A stretch of DNA of 64,000 nucleotides from Blastocatellia bacterium (lineage in GTDB: Bacteria; Acidobacteriota; Blastocatellia; UBA7656; JADIYM01): contig JAJTWZ010000001.1 of the NCBI GenBank assembly GCA_021463145.1, positions 1-64,000 on the forward strand, written 5' to 3'. The position numbers were made by a program, and so were the translations under genes. Each line of letters begins with the position of its first letter. Positions within the stretch are counted from its first letter, which is position 1. Positions 17,377-25,585 of this stretch are shown one piece after another. The notes beneath the pieces are model-generated. The model saw only the letters and a program-made list of their open reading frames with translations. It was not told where the DNA came from and did no database searches.

Positions 17377-18480
17377 CTATGACTTGCGGAGCGCCGCCTT
17401 CAAAACAAGGCTCAGAATCCGGCCTTCGTCGTCGGATCTGAAGGCTATACGGACCGCGTAAAGAGGCAGGGCGACCGGATCGAATCGCTCTAGTTTGACT
17501 GCGTCCTTCTCGGTGGTGAGAAGCGCCTCGGCGCCTGACGAAATGGCCGAAGCCGCGGCAGCGGCGAGGTCCTCTCGGGAGTATGGGTGATGATCGCGAT
17601 GCGCACTCTCGGAAACAACCTGCATTCCAATGTTCCGAAGGTCTTCCGTGAACAGGACCGGGTTTCCGATGGCCGTCAGGACGCCGACCTTTCGGCCGCG
17701 CAATGTCTGGGGATCTCGCAACTCGCCGCCGAACACGGGCCTGAGCGCGTCGATGTCGTGCCATGAATGAAATATCGGGATGTCAGGCCGGCAGGTTCCC
17801 CTGACGACGCGCTCGATCGCCGACTCGTCGAAGGGACGGTCCGAGCGGGTCACGATCACGGCATCGGCGCGCTTCATTCCCTGCAATGGCTCGCGGAGCC
17901 GCCCCACCGGGGGCATCCGCAGACATCCAAACGGATCGGTGGCATCGAGGACCAGCAGGTTCAGATCACGCGCCAGCTGCAAGTGCTGAAAGCCGTCGTC
18001 TAGGACGAAGACTTCGGTACCCAACTCGAGCGCGGCCCAGGACGCTGCCTTCGCACGGTCCGGGTCCACGACTATCGGCACGCCGTCGAGTTCACGCGCC
18101 AGCATCGCGGGCTCGTCTCCGGCGCGATCCGCGTCGTTCGTCGCCCTGGGTTCGTCACGGGCGCCCAGCACGACCCGCTCTTTCGACTGCCGGCCGTAAC
18201 CGCGCGTGAGCACAGCGCATTCGTACCCCTGGTCGCGCAGCACCCGGACAATGTGGGCGACAATCGGGGTCTTCCCCGTTCCGCCTAAAGTCAGATTCCC
18301 GACGCTGATGACAGGCCGATCGAGGCGGACCTGTGACAGATAGCCGGTCTCGTATGCCACTCCACGGACCAGCGCGCCGAACTCGGCAATGCGCACGAAT
18401 GGACCGAGCATGCGCGCCAACGGGCCTGGCGAACCCCCTGGCCGCATCCCCGATTCGAGCCGCTCGCGAATTCCGGTCAC
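17377..18480 (-). CDS. lpxK: Tetraacyldisaccharide 4'-kinase
   Basis: 367 aa. The P-loop is in ISVGNLTLGGTGKTP (about residues 58-72), followed by LTRGYGR, GDEPAMLAREL, VVDPDRAKA, and VLDDGFQHLQLARDLNLLVLDA, all LpxK hallmarks. It phosphorylates the 4' position of the lipid A disaccharide at the inner membrane using ATP. The N-terminal 40 residues carry the amphipathic membrane-associated helix. GTG start overlaps the waaA stop by 4 bp, so Kdo transfer and lipid A phosphorylation are co-translated. Confidence 0.94.
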   Translation of the reverse strand: MTGIRERLESGMRPGGSPGPLARMLGPFVRIAEFGALVRGVAYETGYLSQVRLDRPVISVGNLTLGGTGKTPIVAHIVRVLRDQGYECAVLTRGYGRQSKERVVLGARDEPRATNDADRAGDEPAMLARELDGVPIVVDPDRAKAASWAALELGTEVFVLDDGFQHLQLARDLNLLVLDATDPFGCLRMPPVGRLREPLQGMKRADAVIVTRSDRPFDESAIERVVRGTCRPDIPIFHSWHDIDALRPVFGGELRDPQTLRGRKVGVLTAIGNPVLFTEDLRNIGMQVVSESAHRDHHPYSREDLAAAAASAISSGAEALLTTEKDAVKLERFDPVALPLYAVRIAFRSDDEGRILSLVLKAALRKS

Positions 18481-19799
18481 GTGCGTGGGTCCGACGAATC
18501 GATGAGCCCTCGAATGACGGCAATCGTTCGCATCGTAGAGCCCCGATTGGCGTCGAGCACAGCCGCGGCACTGGCGCCGAGCAGCCTGCGTCGCTTCTCG
18601 TCGGTCAGCAGTGACTCGAACGCTCGCGCCAGTCCGTTGGCGTTTGCATCGGCGTGGTCGAGCTGAACGACCGCGCCGGCGGCCAGAAAATCGCTAACCA
18701 CCTGGCGGAAGTTCTCCGTGTGAGGTCCGACTACGATTGGGCGGCCGAAGAGCGCGGGTTCGAGGATACTGTGGCCGCCTCTTGGAACGAGGCTGCCGCC
18801 AACGAAAGCGACGGTCGCGAAAGAATATGCGGCCGCGAGCTCGCCAATCGAATCGAGCAGCAGAATGGCGGCATCGTTTGCCGGAAATTGAGAACCGGCA
18901 TCCGAGCGGCGGACGAAGCCAAGGCCCGACGCCGCCAGGAGGCGCGCAACCTCGTCGAACCGCTCGGGATGGCGCGGCGCGATCATCATCCGAGTGTCGC
19001 CCAATCCTACGCGTCCACGAAGCTCTTTGAGCGCATCGATCAGCATCGCTTCTTCTGCGGGCCCTGTCGAACCGGCCACGATCAACGGCCGCTCGTCGTC
19101 AAGAGCGAAGATGCTGGCGAGATCCGACCGCCGAGAGGCCGTGCGAGCCTGAAAGTCGGCAATGTTCAGGTCGTACTTCATGTTCCCCGTCACGGACACT
19201 CGCGTGGGGTCGGCGCCGAGCGACTTCATCCGATCCGCGTCGGCGGCCGATTGCATGAGGAACCGGGCAACGGCAGCGAGCACTCCGCGCAGAATCCACC
19301 GCAGCCGCGCATAGCCACGATAGGAATTGTCGGAAAGCCGTCCGTTGACGATTGCAACAGGCACGCGACGCTTGCGGCACGCGGCAAGCACGTTCGGCCA
19401 GATCTCGGTCTCGACAAGACAAAGCACGCCTGGACCGATTCGACTCATCGCCCGCGAGACCGGCCCTGGCAGGTCGATAGGAAAGTAGAAGACGTCGAGG
19501 TCCGGAAACCGGTCTCGCGCGACCTTCTGGCCGGTTGCCGTTGTCGTTGAAACCGCCACGCGCCAGTTCGGGAAGGCGGTGACGGCCTCACGCACGAACT
19601 GCTCGACCGCGACGACCTCGCCGACCGAAACGGCGTGAATCCATAGGGTCGGCTTCTTCGATGGCCTGATGTTCGGAGCGCCGAGTCGTTCGGACAGGCT
19701 GCCGATGTACTTCCGATGGCGAATCGCCCGAAATACGAGCACCGGCGCCATTAGGAACAGGCCGACAACCAGAAGAACGGTGTAGACGGCGCGAAACAC
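18477..19799 (-). CDS. waaA: Kdo transferase (lipid IVA 3-deoxy-D-manno-octulosonic acid transferase)
   Basis: 440 aa, GT-B fold. It starts with a membrane anchor (VYTVLLVVGLFLMAPVLVF), then RKYIGSLSERLG, LWIHAVSVGEV with the catalytic-region motif, STTTATGQKVA, PIDLPGPVSRAM, VETEIWPNVLAACRKRRVPVAIVNGRLSDNSYRGY, and the C-terminal VGGSLVPRGGHSILEPALFGRPIVVGPHTENF. It adds Kdo from CMP-Kdo to lipid IVA. GTG start. How many Kdo residues it adds cannot be told. lpxK follows with a 4-bp overlap, and efp lies 63 bp upstream on the same strand. Confidence 0.94.
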   Translation of the reverse strand: MFRAVYTVLLVVGLFLMAPVLVFRAIRHRKYIGSLSERLGAPNIRPSKKPTLWIHAVSVGEVVAVEQFVREAVTAFPNWRVAVSTTTATGQKVARDRFPDLDVFYFPIDLPGPVSRAMSRIGPGVLCLVETEIWPNVLAACRKRRVPVAIVNGRLSDNSYRGYARLRWILRGVLAAVARFLMQSAADADRMKSLGADPTRVSVTGNMKYDLNIADFQARTASRRSDLASIFALDDERPLIVAGSTGPAEEAMLIDALKELRGRVGLGDTRMMIAPRHPERFDEVARLLAASGLGFVRRSDAGSQFPANDAAILLLDSIGELAAAYSFATVAFVGGSLVPRGGHSILEPALFGRPIVVGPHTENFRQVVSDFLAAGAVVQLDHADANANGLARAFESLLTDEKRRRLLGASAAAVLDANRGSTMRTIAVIRGLIDSSDPRT

Positions 19800-19862
19800 G
19801 CGATTGGCCGGAATACTCGGACGTCGGCGAGTCTCGATGGCGGCTCGCGGGACCTAGTGGCG

Positions 19863-20420
19863 CTATTTAGCCCGCTCGAGGTATCGCCCTTCGTTCGGGT
19901 CGACGCGAATGACGTCGCCCTGTTTTACGAACGGCGGAACCATAACGGTTACGCCAGTGGACAGCTTGGCGGGCTTGTTCGAGTTAGAAGCGGTCGCTCC
20001 CTTGAGTTCGGGCTCGGTCTCGACAACCTCGAGCTCGATAACGGGTGGAAGCTCGATTCCGATCGGGCTACCGTCGAAAAACTCCACTTGAATCTTCAGG
20101 CTCTCGGTCAGGTAGCCCACGGCGTCTCCGAGCTGTTCGGCATTGAGACCGATCTGCTCGTACGACTCGGTATTCATGAAGTAGTAAAAGTCGCCGTCGG
20201 AGTACAGATACTCCATATCGTGCTGCTCGAGCGTGGCCCGTTCGACACTCTCGGTAGCGCTGAACCGAGTCTCCATGCTGGTTCCAGTCTTCAGGCCGCG
20301 CAGTTTGCACTGAACGAACGCTCGAAGGTTGCCGGGGGTGCGGTGCTGGAAGTCCAGCACGCGGTATGGCTCACCGTTGTAGATGATGATGTGTCCCCGG
20401 CGGATCGCATTCGCGTTCAT
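19863..20420 (-). CDS. efp: Translation elongation factor P
   Basis: 185 aa from ATG 20420 (MNANAIRRGHIIIYNGEPYRVL); the 32 upstream residues of the ORF-track frame are not EF-P like. The three OB-type domains are present: KOW-like domain I, central domain (RATLEQHDMEYLYSDGDFYYFMN), and the C-terminal STGVTVMVPPFVKQGDVIRVDPNEGRYLERAK signature. EF-P rescues ribosomes at polyproline. The domain I loop reads RTPGNLRA (residues 27-34), where most EF-Ps have PGKG with a modified lysine; here Asn-31 occupies that position and Arg-33 is nearby, so the usual EpmA-type lysylation target is absent. Confidence 0.95.
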   Translation of the reverse strand: MNANAIRRGHIIIYNGEPYRVLDFQHRTPGNLRAFVQCKLRGLKTGTSMETRFSATESVERATLEQHDMEYLYSDGDFYYFMNTESYEQIGLNAEQLGDAVGYLTESLKIQVEFFDGSPIGIELPPVIELEVVETEPELKGATASNSNKPAKLSTGVTVMVPPFVKQGDVIRVDPNEGRYLERAK

Positions 20421-20588
20421 GAAAAAAGTACCTCGTCGGAATGTCGTCAGCTTCAGCCGTGCTCGAAAGCAGCCGTGGAGGATACGCGCCGGGCGTTGGT
20501 TGGTCAAGGCAGGCAACGCCAGGCCGAGTCCGTCGAATCCTCATCTCGAAACGGATCGAAAAGGGCGCCACCATGCCGGCTGGCCAAC

Positions 20589-20618
20589 TTGCCTGACCCA
20601 GGGTCAGCGGTGTATGGT
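20589..20618 (+). promoter_or_regulatory. Promoter with palindromic operator for the transpeptidase operon
   Basis: TTGCCT (20589-20594) and TATGGT (20613-20618) with 18 bp between them; the spacer holds the odd palindrome CTGACCC-A-GGGTCAG (20593-20607). A repressor at this position would block the polymerase. Confidence 0.35.
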
Positions 20619-20681
20619 CAGGCCAGATTTCATTTTTCGATTCGAACAAACACGGATAAGGGTTACGGGCCACTGAACCTC

Positions 20682-21968
20682 ATGTTTAGACGTTTGAGTG
20701 TCGTCTCGCTCGTACTTGCACTGGCGCTGGGCGCGCTGCCATTCGTGCCTTCCGCCGCGCTTGCAAAGTCTTCCAAAGCCTCTTCGAAAGCCAGGAAATC
20801 CAAACCTGTTTCGAAGAAAAAGTCCGCAAGGTCGTCCAAGGCCGGAAAATCACGAAAGTCCTCCAAGCGCGACGTCGTAGCGAAGCGCGGCAAGGGCGGC
20901 AAGAAGTTGTCCAAGAAGGAGCGGCAGCGAATTGCCCGTGCCGCGGCGGAAGCCAGGCGTCGCGAGGCGGCGAGGCTCGCGGCAATCCGGCGCTTCGATG
21001 CTTCACTGCTCGAGGCCTCGCGGGCGAGCATTGCAAGGGACGATCTGCGCGGTGAAGACCTGTTCGTGAGACAGGCGGCGATATCCGCACTGGGAAATCG
21101 AGCCGGTACGGTTGTCGTCATGGATCCCAACACCGGACACGTCCTGTCGATCGTGAACCAGCAGATGGCCGTATCGAGCCCGATCAAGCCCTGTTCAACG
21201 TTCAAGCCGGTAGTCGCGCTGGCGGCATTGAGCGAGAACCTCATGCCCGATTCCGACGTGCGGATGCTCAGGGCGTGTAACTGCGAGATCGACATGGACG
21301 ACGCGCTGGCTTACTCGAACAACGAGTACTTCCAGCAGCTCGGCCGCCAGATGGGCCTGGAAAAGCTCACGTCCTACGCCCGGCAGTATGGATTCGGCGA
21401 ACGATCGGGAATCAATCTGGCCGGCGAGAGCCCGGGAGTCCTGCCTTCCTCAGTGTCCGGAGATGGACTCGGACGGGTCGCGAGCCACGGAGACGGCATC
21501 GGAATCACGGCAATCCAGCTTGCTAATTTCATTTCGACGATCGCAAACGGTGGATCGCTCTACCAGCCGCAGGTGCTCGCTCCTGGAAAGGTCTGCACTC
21601 CCGTTTTGCGGCGCCAGATCAAGCTCGACCCGAAGAACCGCCGCGCCGTGCTCGACGGCATGGTAGAGGCGGTTGAGGTCGGCACGGCGCGTCGCGCCAA
21701 CGACGCCGGCGAGGAGATCGCGGGCAAGACGGGCACTTGCATCGGGCACGGATCGTGGATCGGGCTATTCGGATCCTACGCCCAGGTAGACAATCCGAAT
21801 CTCGTCGTCGTCGTGATCACCCGCGGTTCGTCGGCGCGGGGCAAGTACGCAGCCGACATTGCCGGCGACGTGTACCGGATGGTGGGATCCCGCTTCGGAA
21901 GCACGGCGCAACGTCCGCGCCGAGTCGGCGACGAGGACGGCGACACCCCTTCACTGACGATCAGGTAA
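20682..21968 (+). CDS. Penicillin-binding transpeptidase-domain protein
   Basis: 428 aa from ATG 20682 (MFRRLSVVSLVLALALGALPFVPSAALA signal peptide). The 703-aa ORF-track version extends antisense over efp and is wrong. After the signal comes an extremely Lys/Ser-rich stretch (residues 29-90), then the transpeptidase domain: SxxK as STFK (Ser about 171), SxN as SNN (about 211) and KTG in AGKTGTC (about 347). It would cross-link peptidoglycan in the periplasm. No pedestal or transglycosylase domain is present. Its stop overlaps the dacB start (TAATG). Confidence 0.87.
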   Translation: MFRRLSVVSLVLALALGALPFVPSAALAKSSKASSKARKSKPVSKKKSARSSKAGKSRKSSKRDVVAKRGKGGKKLSKKERQRIARAAAEARRREAARLAAIRRFDASLLEASRASIARDDLRGEDLFVRQAAISALGNRAGTVVVMDPNTGHVLSIVNQQMAVSSPIKPCSTFKPVVALAALSENLMPDSDVRMLRACNCEIDMDDALAYSNNEYFQQLGRQMGLEKLTSYARQYGFGERSGINLAGESPGVLPSSVSGDGLGRVASHGDGIGITAIQLANFISTIANGGSLYQPQVLAPGKVCTPVLRRQIKLDPKNRRAVLDGMVEAVEVGTARRANDAGEEIAGKTGTCIGHGSWIGLFGSYAQVDNPNLVVVVITRGSSARGKYAADIAGDVYRMVGSRFGSTAQRPRRVGDEDGDTPSLTIR

Positions 21969-23503
21969 TGCTCGCACGGTTCCTACGCCGGACCACGAAG
22001 CTGGCTTCGTTGGCGCTCGCAGCTGCAGCGCTGCTTCCGGCCGTCTCAGGGGCGCAATCTACAGCGCGAGGTACAGCTACAGGCACTGCCGCCCAGTCGC
22101 GCCTCGACGAAAGGATCATCGCCTTGACGTCGGCGGCGCAGTTCAGGGCCGCCCGCTGGGGGGTTTTCGCTATCGACCTCGAGAGTGGCGAAGTCCTGGC
22201 ATCGATCGACGCCGGCAGACGATTCCTTCCGGCTTCCAATATGAAGCTCTACACGACGGCGCTTGCCCTCGCGAAACTCGGTCCAGGTTATCGCTGGCGA
22301 ACCAGCGTTTTCGCTGAAGGACGGCCGGATGTTCGAGGACGGCTCGCGGGCGACCTCGTCCTTTACGGACGTGGCGATCCCTCGATTTCCGACACATTCG
22401 GGGCCGGTGTCGCCTCCCGGAAAATCGACGAGCTCGCGGACCGCGTCGCGGCGTCGGGTGTAAAGCGAGTGGCTGGGAATCTGGTGGCTGACGAGAGTTA
22501 CTTCCCGGGAAAACGTTTCGGGTACGGCTGGGAATGGAACGACCTGCAGTGGGGATACGGTGCGGAAGTCAGCGCGCTATCGGTTGGCGACAACGTCGTG
22601 TCGCTCACCGTAACGCCGGCGCCGAAAGCAGGCGAACCGTGCAGCGTCGCTCTCGGCGCCAGGAACGGCTTCGTCCGTTACACGAACAGGACGCGGACAT
22701 CTCCGAAGCAGGGACTCAATGACCTTGGCGTATACCGCGCCGAGAGCTCGAATGTGATCGACGTGTTCGGACACGTGCCGGTGGACGCGCCGAAGTTCGA
22801 CCAGTTCGTCGCGGTTCACGATCCAGCCGGTTATTTCGGGGCGCTCCTTCGAGATGCTCTGGCGCGGCGCGGCATCGTCGTGGAAGGCAGAACGCTCACC
22901 GCCGACTCTCGAATGCGCGAGGTTGCGCCGTTCGACACGGCGGCCGCCGTCGAACTTGCAGCGATAGAGTCCGAGCCGCTCTCGAGCGTGGTTCGAGAAA
23001 CAAACAAACAGAGCCAGAACCTGTATGCCGAACTGCTGCTCAGAACCGTGGGCCGCGTGGCCGGCCCGGCAACGGAGACGACTTCAGAGGCGGCCGGGAT
23101 CAAGGCGCTCAACGAGTTTCTGCGAGCGGCGGGCGTCGACGTTGTGCCGCTGCTGTTCAGCGATGGATCCGGTTTGTCTCGGCAGAACCTGATTACGCCT
23201 GAGGCGACGGTGCGACTACTCGCCTATGCTCGCAAGCAGCCATTTGGAGACGTACTTTTCGCGTCGCTACCTGAAGCCGGCGTCGACGGCACTCTCGAGA
23301 AGCGCTTCCGGGAAACGGCCGGGACAAGCCGTATCCGGGCGAAGACAGGGTCTCTCGGCGACGCTTCTGCACTGGCGGGATTTGGCCTGTCGCGGACGGG
23401 ACGAACCGTAGTCTTCTCGGTCATGGTGAACAATATGCCGGGCGACAAACGCGAAGTCCGCTCGGTGATCGACTCCATCGTTCTCGCGCTGCTCGACGGT
23501 TGA
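21968..23503 (+). CDS. dacB: D-alanyl-D-alanine carboxypeptidase/endopeptidase (PBP4, S13)
   Basis: 511 aa from ATG 21968 with a signal peptide (KLASLALAAAALLPAVSGAQS). S13 motifs: SxxK as ASNMKL (Ser about 89), SxN in NKQSQNLYAELLLR (about 348), and KTG in IRAKTGSLGDAS (about 458). The insertion between the first two motifs (residues 130-330) is usual for PBP4. It trims or cuts peptidoglycan cross-links. Translation is coupled to the transpeptidase upstream, so cross-linking and hydrolysis are co-expressed. The ORF-track start at 21737 lies inside the transpeptidase gene. Confidence 0.93.
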   Translation: MLARFLRRTTKLASLALAAAALLPAVSGAQSTARGTATGTAAQSRLDERIIALTSAAQFRAARWGVFAIDLESGEVLASIDAGRRFLPASNMKLYTTALALAKLGPGYRWRTSVFAEGRPDVRGRLAGDLVLYGRGDPSISDTFGAGVASRKIDELADRVAASGVKRVAGNLVADESYFPGKRFGYGWEWNDLQWGYGAEVSALSVGDNVVSLTVTPAPKAGEPCSVALGARNGFVRYTNRTRTSPKQGLNDLGVYRAESSNVIDVFGHVPVDAPKFDQFVAVHDPAGYFGALLRDALARRGIVVEGRTLTADSRMREVAPFDTAAAVELAAIESEPLSSVVRETNKQSQNLYAELLLRTVGRVAGPATETTSEAAGIKALNEFLRAAGVDVVPLLFSDGSGLSRQNLITPEATVRLLAYARKQPFGDVLFASLPEAGVDGTLEKRFRETAGTSRIRAKTGSLGDASALAGFGLSRTGRTVVFSVMVNNMPGDKREVRSVIDSIVLALLDG

Positions 23504-23547
23504 GCGTTACCAATCTCCTTTAGCTGGCCACTCTGTCCGGCTCGTCG

Positions 23548-23553
23548 TACAAT
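23548..23553 (+). promoter_or_regulatory. -10-like TACAAT 11 bases before the kinase ATG
   Basis: TACAAT in the short gap after dacB; transcription would start within a few bases of the ATG at 23565. No ribosome site is present. Candidate leaderless promoter. Confidence 0.3.
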
Positions 23554-23564
23554 CCGGCCAAACA

Positions 23565-25379
23565 ATGCACGATGACGCCCCGAGACTTTGTCCGTCGTGT
23601 CAACGACCGGTGTCAGAAGAGGTCGATTACTGTCCGTTCGACGGATCGCCTCTTCGAGAATCCCGGCCGCTGCCCACTTCGGCCGATGTGGTCGACTTGG
23701 GAATTCCCTCTCCGGCAGCGACGACGCCTGGCAGCGATCCGTTCATCGGATACGAGCTTCTGGGCCGATACCTCCTGCTGGAGCGAATCGGCCAGGGCGG
23801 CTTCGCCACGGTCTATAGAGCGCAGCGAATCGGGCAATCCGGCTCTGTCGCCATCAAGCTGGTGACTCAGTCGAGGCGCGGAGACGAGACTATCGCCCGG
23901 CGATTCGAGCGCGAGGGCCAGATCCTCAACGCATTCTCGCATCCGAACGCCGTTGGCATCGTCGAGTGCGGCGTCACCGGCGAAGGACTGGCTTACATCG
24001 TGATGGAGTACGTCGAGGGACAGACACTCCGTTGGATCATTGCGAACGAGTCTCCGCTCGCGCTGCCGAGAATCGAGGCCGTCCTGCTTCAGGTCGGGGC
24101 GGCGATCACAGCCGCGCACCGGAAAGGCATCATCCACCGCGATTTGAAGCCGGAGAATGTGGTCATCGTCCAGACTTCGGCCGGCGAAGTGGCGAAGGTA
24201 CTGGATTTCGGCGTGGCGAGCCTGCGATCGGCCGACGTGGTCGATGGTCAGATCACCGGCAATGACCTCGTCGTCGGAACACCGAGATACCTGGCGCCGG
24301 AAGCGTTGATCGAAGGCGTTCAGACGGCCGCATCCGACGTCTACACACTTGGCATCGTGGCCTACGAGATGCTGACCGGGCGCGCCCCGTTCGAGCCGAC
24401 TGTCGGGGAGAACTCGCTCGAGGTAGCCGTCAGGCTAGCCCGACAGCAGCCTCCCCCTCCGAGTAGCTTCAACCCTCAACTGTCGGCAGAGATCGACGAC
24501 GTAATCCTCAGGTGCATTTCCCGAGAACCAGGTGATCGATTTGCAACGCCCACGGAGTTTGCCGAGGCCATTGCCGCTGCGATTACCGACGTGCTGTCGA
24601 ATTCTCCCGAGACCGATCCACTCAGCAGGTCGATGCCCGCCCTGCGACCCGATCAATACGACGCGATCGAAGAGACGATCAAAGGCGTGCCGGCAATATC
24701 GGACGAAATGCTCGCAGGCGCTTCGATTTCGGTCGACAAGACGGTAGTCGGTATGCCGTCGTTGCCGCCGTCCGCGCCACTTCCCGCAGCCCCGGCGACA
24801 GTTGTAGGAATGCCGGCGCTCCCGCCTTCCGCGCCGCTTCCCGCAGTCCCGGCGACCGTCGTTGGAATGCCGGCACTTCCTCCATCGGGGCCATTGCCTG
24901 CGGCCGCAGAAACCGTGGTCGGCATGCCTGCGCTTCCTCCATCGGGGCCATTGCCCGCGGCCGCCGAAACCGTGGTCGGGATGCCTGCGCTGCCTCCATC
25001 GGGGCCATTGCCTGCGGCCGCCGAAACCGTGGTCGGGATGCCTGCGCTGCCTCCATCGAGGCCATTGCCTGCGGGTGCTGCAACCGTGGTCGGGATGCCG
25101 GCGCTGCCTCCATCGAGGCCATTGCCTGCGGCTGCTGCAACCGTGGTCGGGATGCCCGCGCTGCCGCAGTCAGGCACATTGCCAGCGGCCTCTGAGACGG
25201 TGGCTGGGATACCGGCTGACAAGTCGGCACCGCTGCGAAGCGAGCAGGCGCCATCGGTTGCATCGGGCAGAGAGTCGCGGGCACAGGCCGGGCCGGCCAG
25301 ATCCTTCAACCCGGTAGCAATCATTGCAGTTCTTGTGGTACTGGCGGTCGTCCTCGCCGCCATCCTTCTGTTGAAGTAG
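23565..25379 (+). CDS. Zinc-ribbon Ser/Thr protein kinase with TVVGMP repeat tail and C-terminal TM helix
   Basis: 604 aa. N-terminal zinc ribbon (LCPSCQRP ... YCPFDG, residues 8-27). Hanks-type kinase domain from about residue 66: GQGGFATVY, VAIK (Lys about 98), HRDLKPEN (about 188), DFG, GTPRYLAPE, and SDVYTLGIVAYEMLTG, all intact, so it should be active. Residues 393-544 are eight 19-residue repeats TVVGMPALPPSGPLPAAAE plus a degenerate ninth. A single TM helix (VAIIAVLVVLAVVLAAILLL) ends the protein, so the kinase and repeats would face the cytoplasm as a tail-anchored protein. The repeats' threonines could be phosphosites for FHA-type partners; that is inference. Confidence 0.92.
   Translation: MHDDAPRLCPSCQRPVSEEVDYCPFDGSPLRESRPLPTSADVVDLGIPSPAATTPGSDPFIGYELLGRYLLLERIGQGGFATVYRAQRIGQSGSVAIKLVTQSRRGDETIARRFEREGQILNAFSHPNAVGIVECGVTGEGLAYIVMEYVEGQTLRWIIANESPLALPRIEAVLLQVGAAITAAHRKGIIHRDLKPENVVIVQTSAGEVAKVLDFGVASLRSADVVDGQITGNDLVVGTPRYLAPEALIEGVQTAASDVYTLGIVAYEMLTGRAPFEPTVGENSLEVAVRLARQQPPPPSSFNPQLSAEIDDVILRCISREPGDRFATPTEFAEAIAAAITDVLSNSPETDPLSRSMPALRPDQYDAIEETIKGVPAISDEMLAGASISVDKTVVGMPSLPPSAPLPAAPATVVGMPALPPSAPLPAVPATVVGMPALPPSGPLPAAAETVVGMPALPPSGPLPAAAETVVGMPALPPSGPLPAAAETVVGMPALPPSRPLPAGAATVVGMPALPPSRPLPAAAATVVGMPALPQSGTLPAASETVAGIPADKSAPLRSEQAPSVASGRESRAQAGPARSFNPVAIIAVLVVLAVVLAAILLLK
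24741..25196 (+). repeat. Tandem 57-bp repeat, eight copies
   Basis: In-frame 57-bp units encoding TVVG(M)PxLPPSxPLPAxxx, at 24741, 24798, 24855, 24912, 24969, 25026, 25083 and 25140, with a decayed ninth at 25197. Units 3-5 encode identical peptides and are nearly identical in DNA, so copy number is likely to vary by slippage or unequal crossover. Confidence 0.9.
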
Positions 25380-25585
25380 ATCCTCGTCAGGCTCCTCCCC
25401 GATGGTCGTTCGAAACTTGAGAGTGCGCGTACAATCATTTGTGGAAGCTGTTTACCGTGTTGAACCTCAGAAGCAACCGAATCCGGGAAATCGGAGTCTC
25501 AGGCCTAGCGGATGTCGGCCTGCCGCGCGGCGGCGTGGTTTGCGCGACGAGTGAGCGACAAAAAAATCTGTCGAGGATTCATCAG

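Noticed and set aside
19857-20681. N-terminal extension of the transpeptidase frame
   Set aside because: Antisense to efp; a signal peptide begins at ATG 20682.
24653-25438. 261-aa minus-strand ORF with Gly/Ser repeats
   Set aside because: It is the antisense reading of the kinase repeats; repeats alone keep the frame open.
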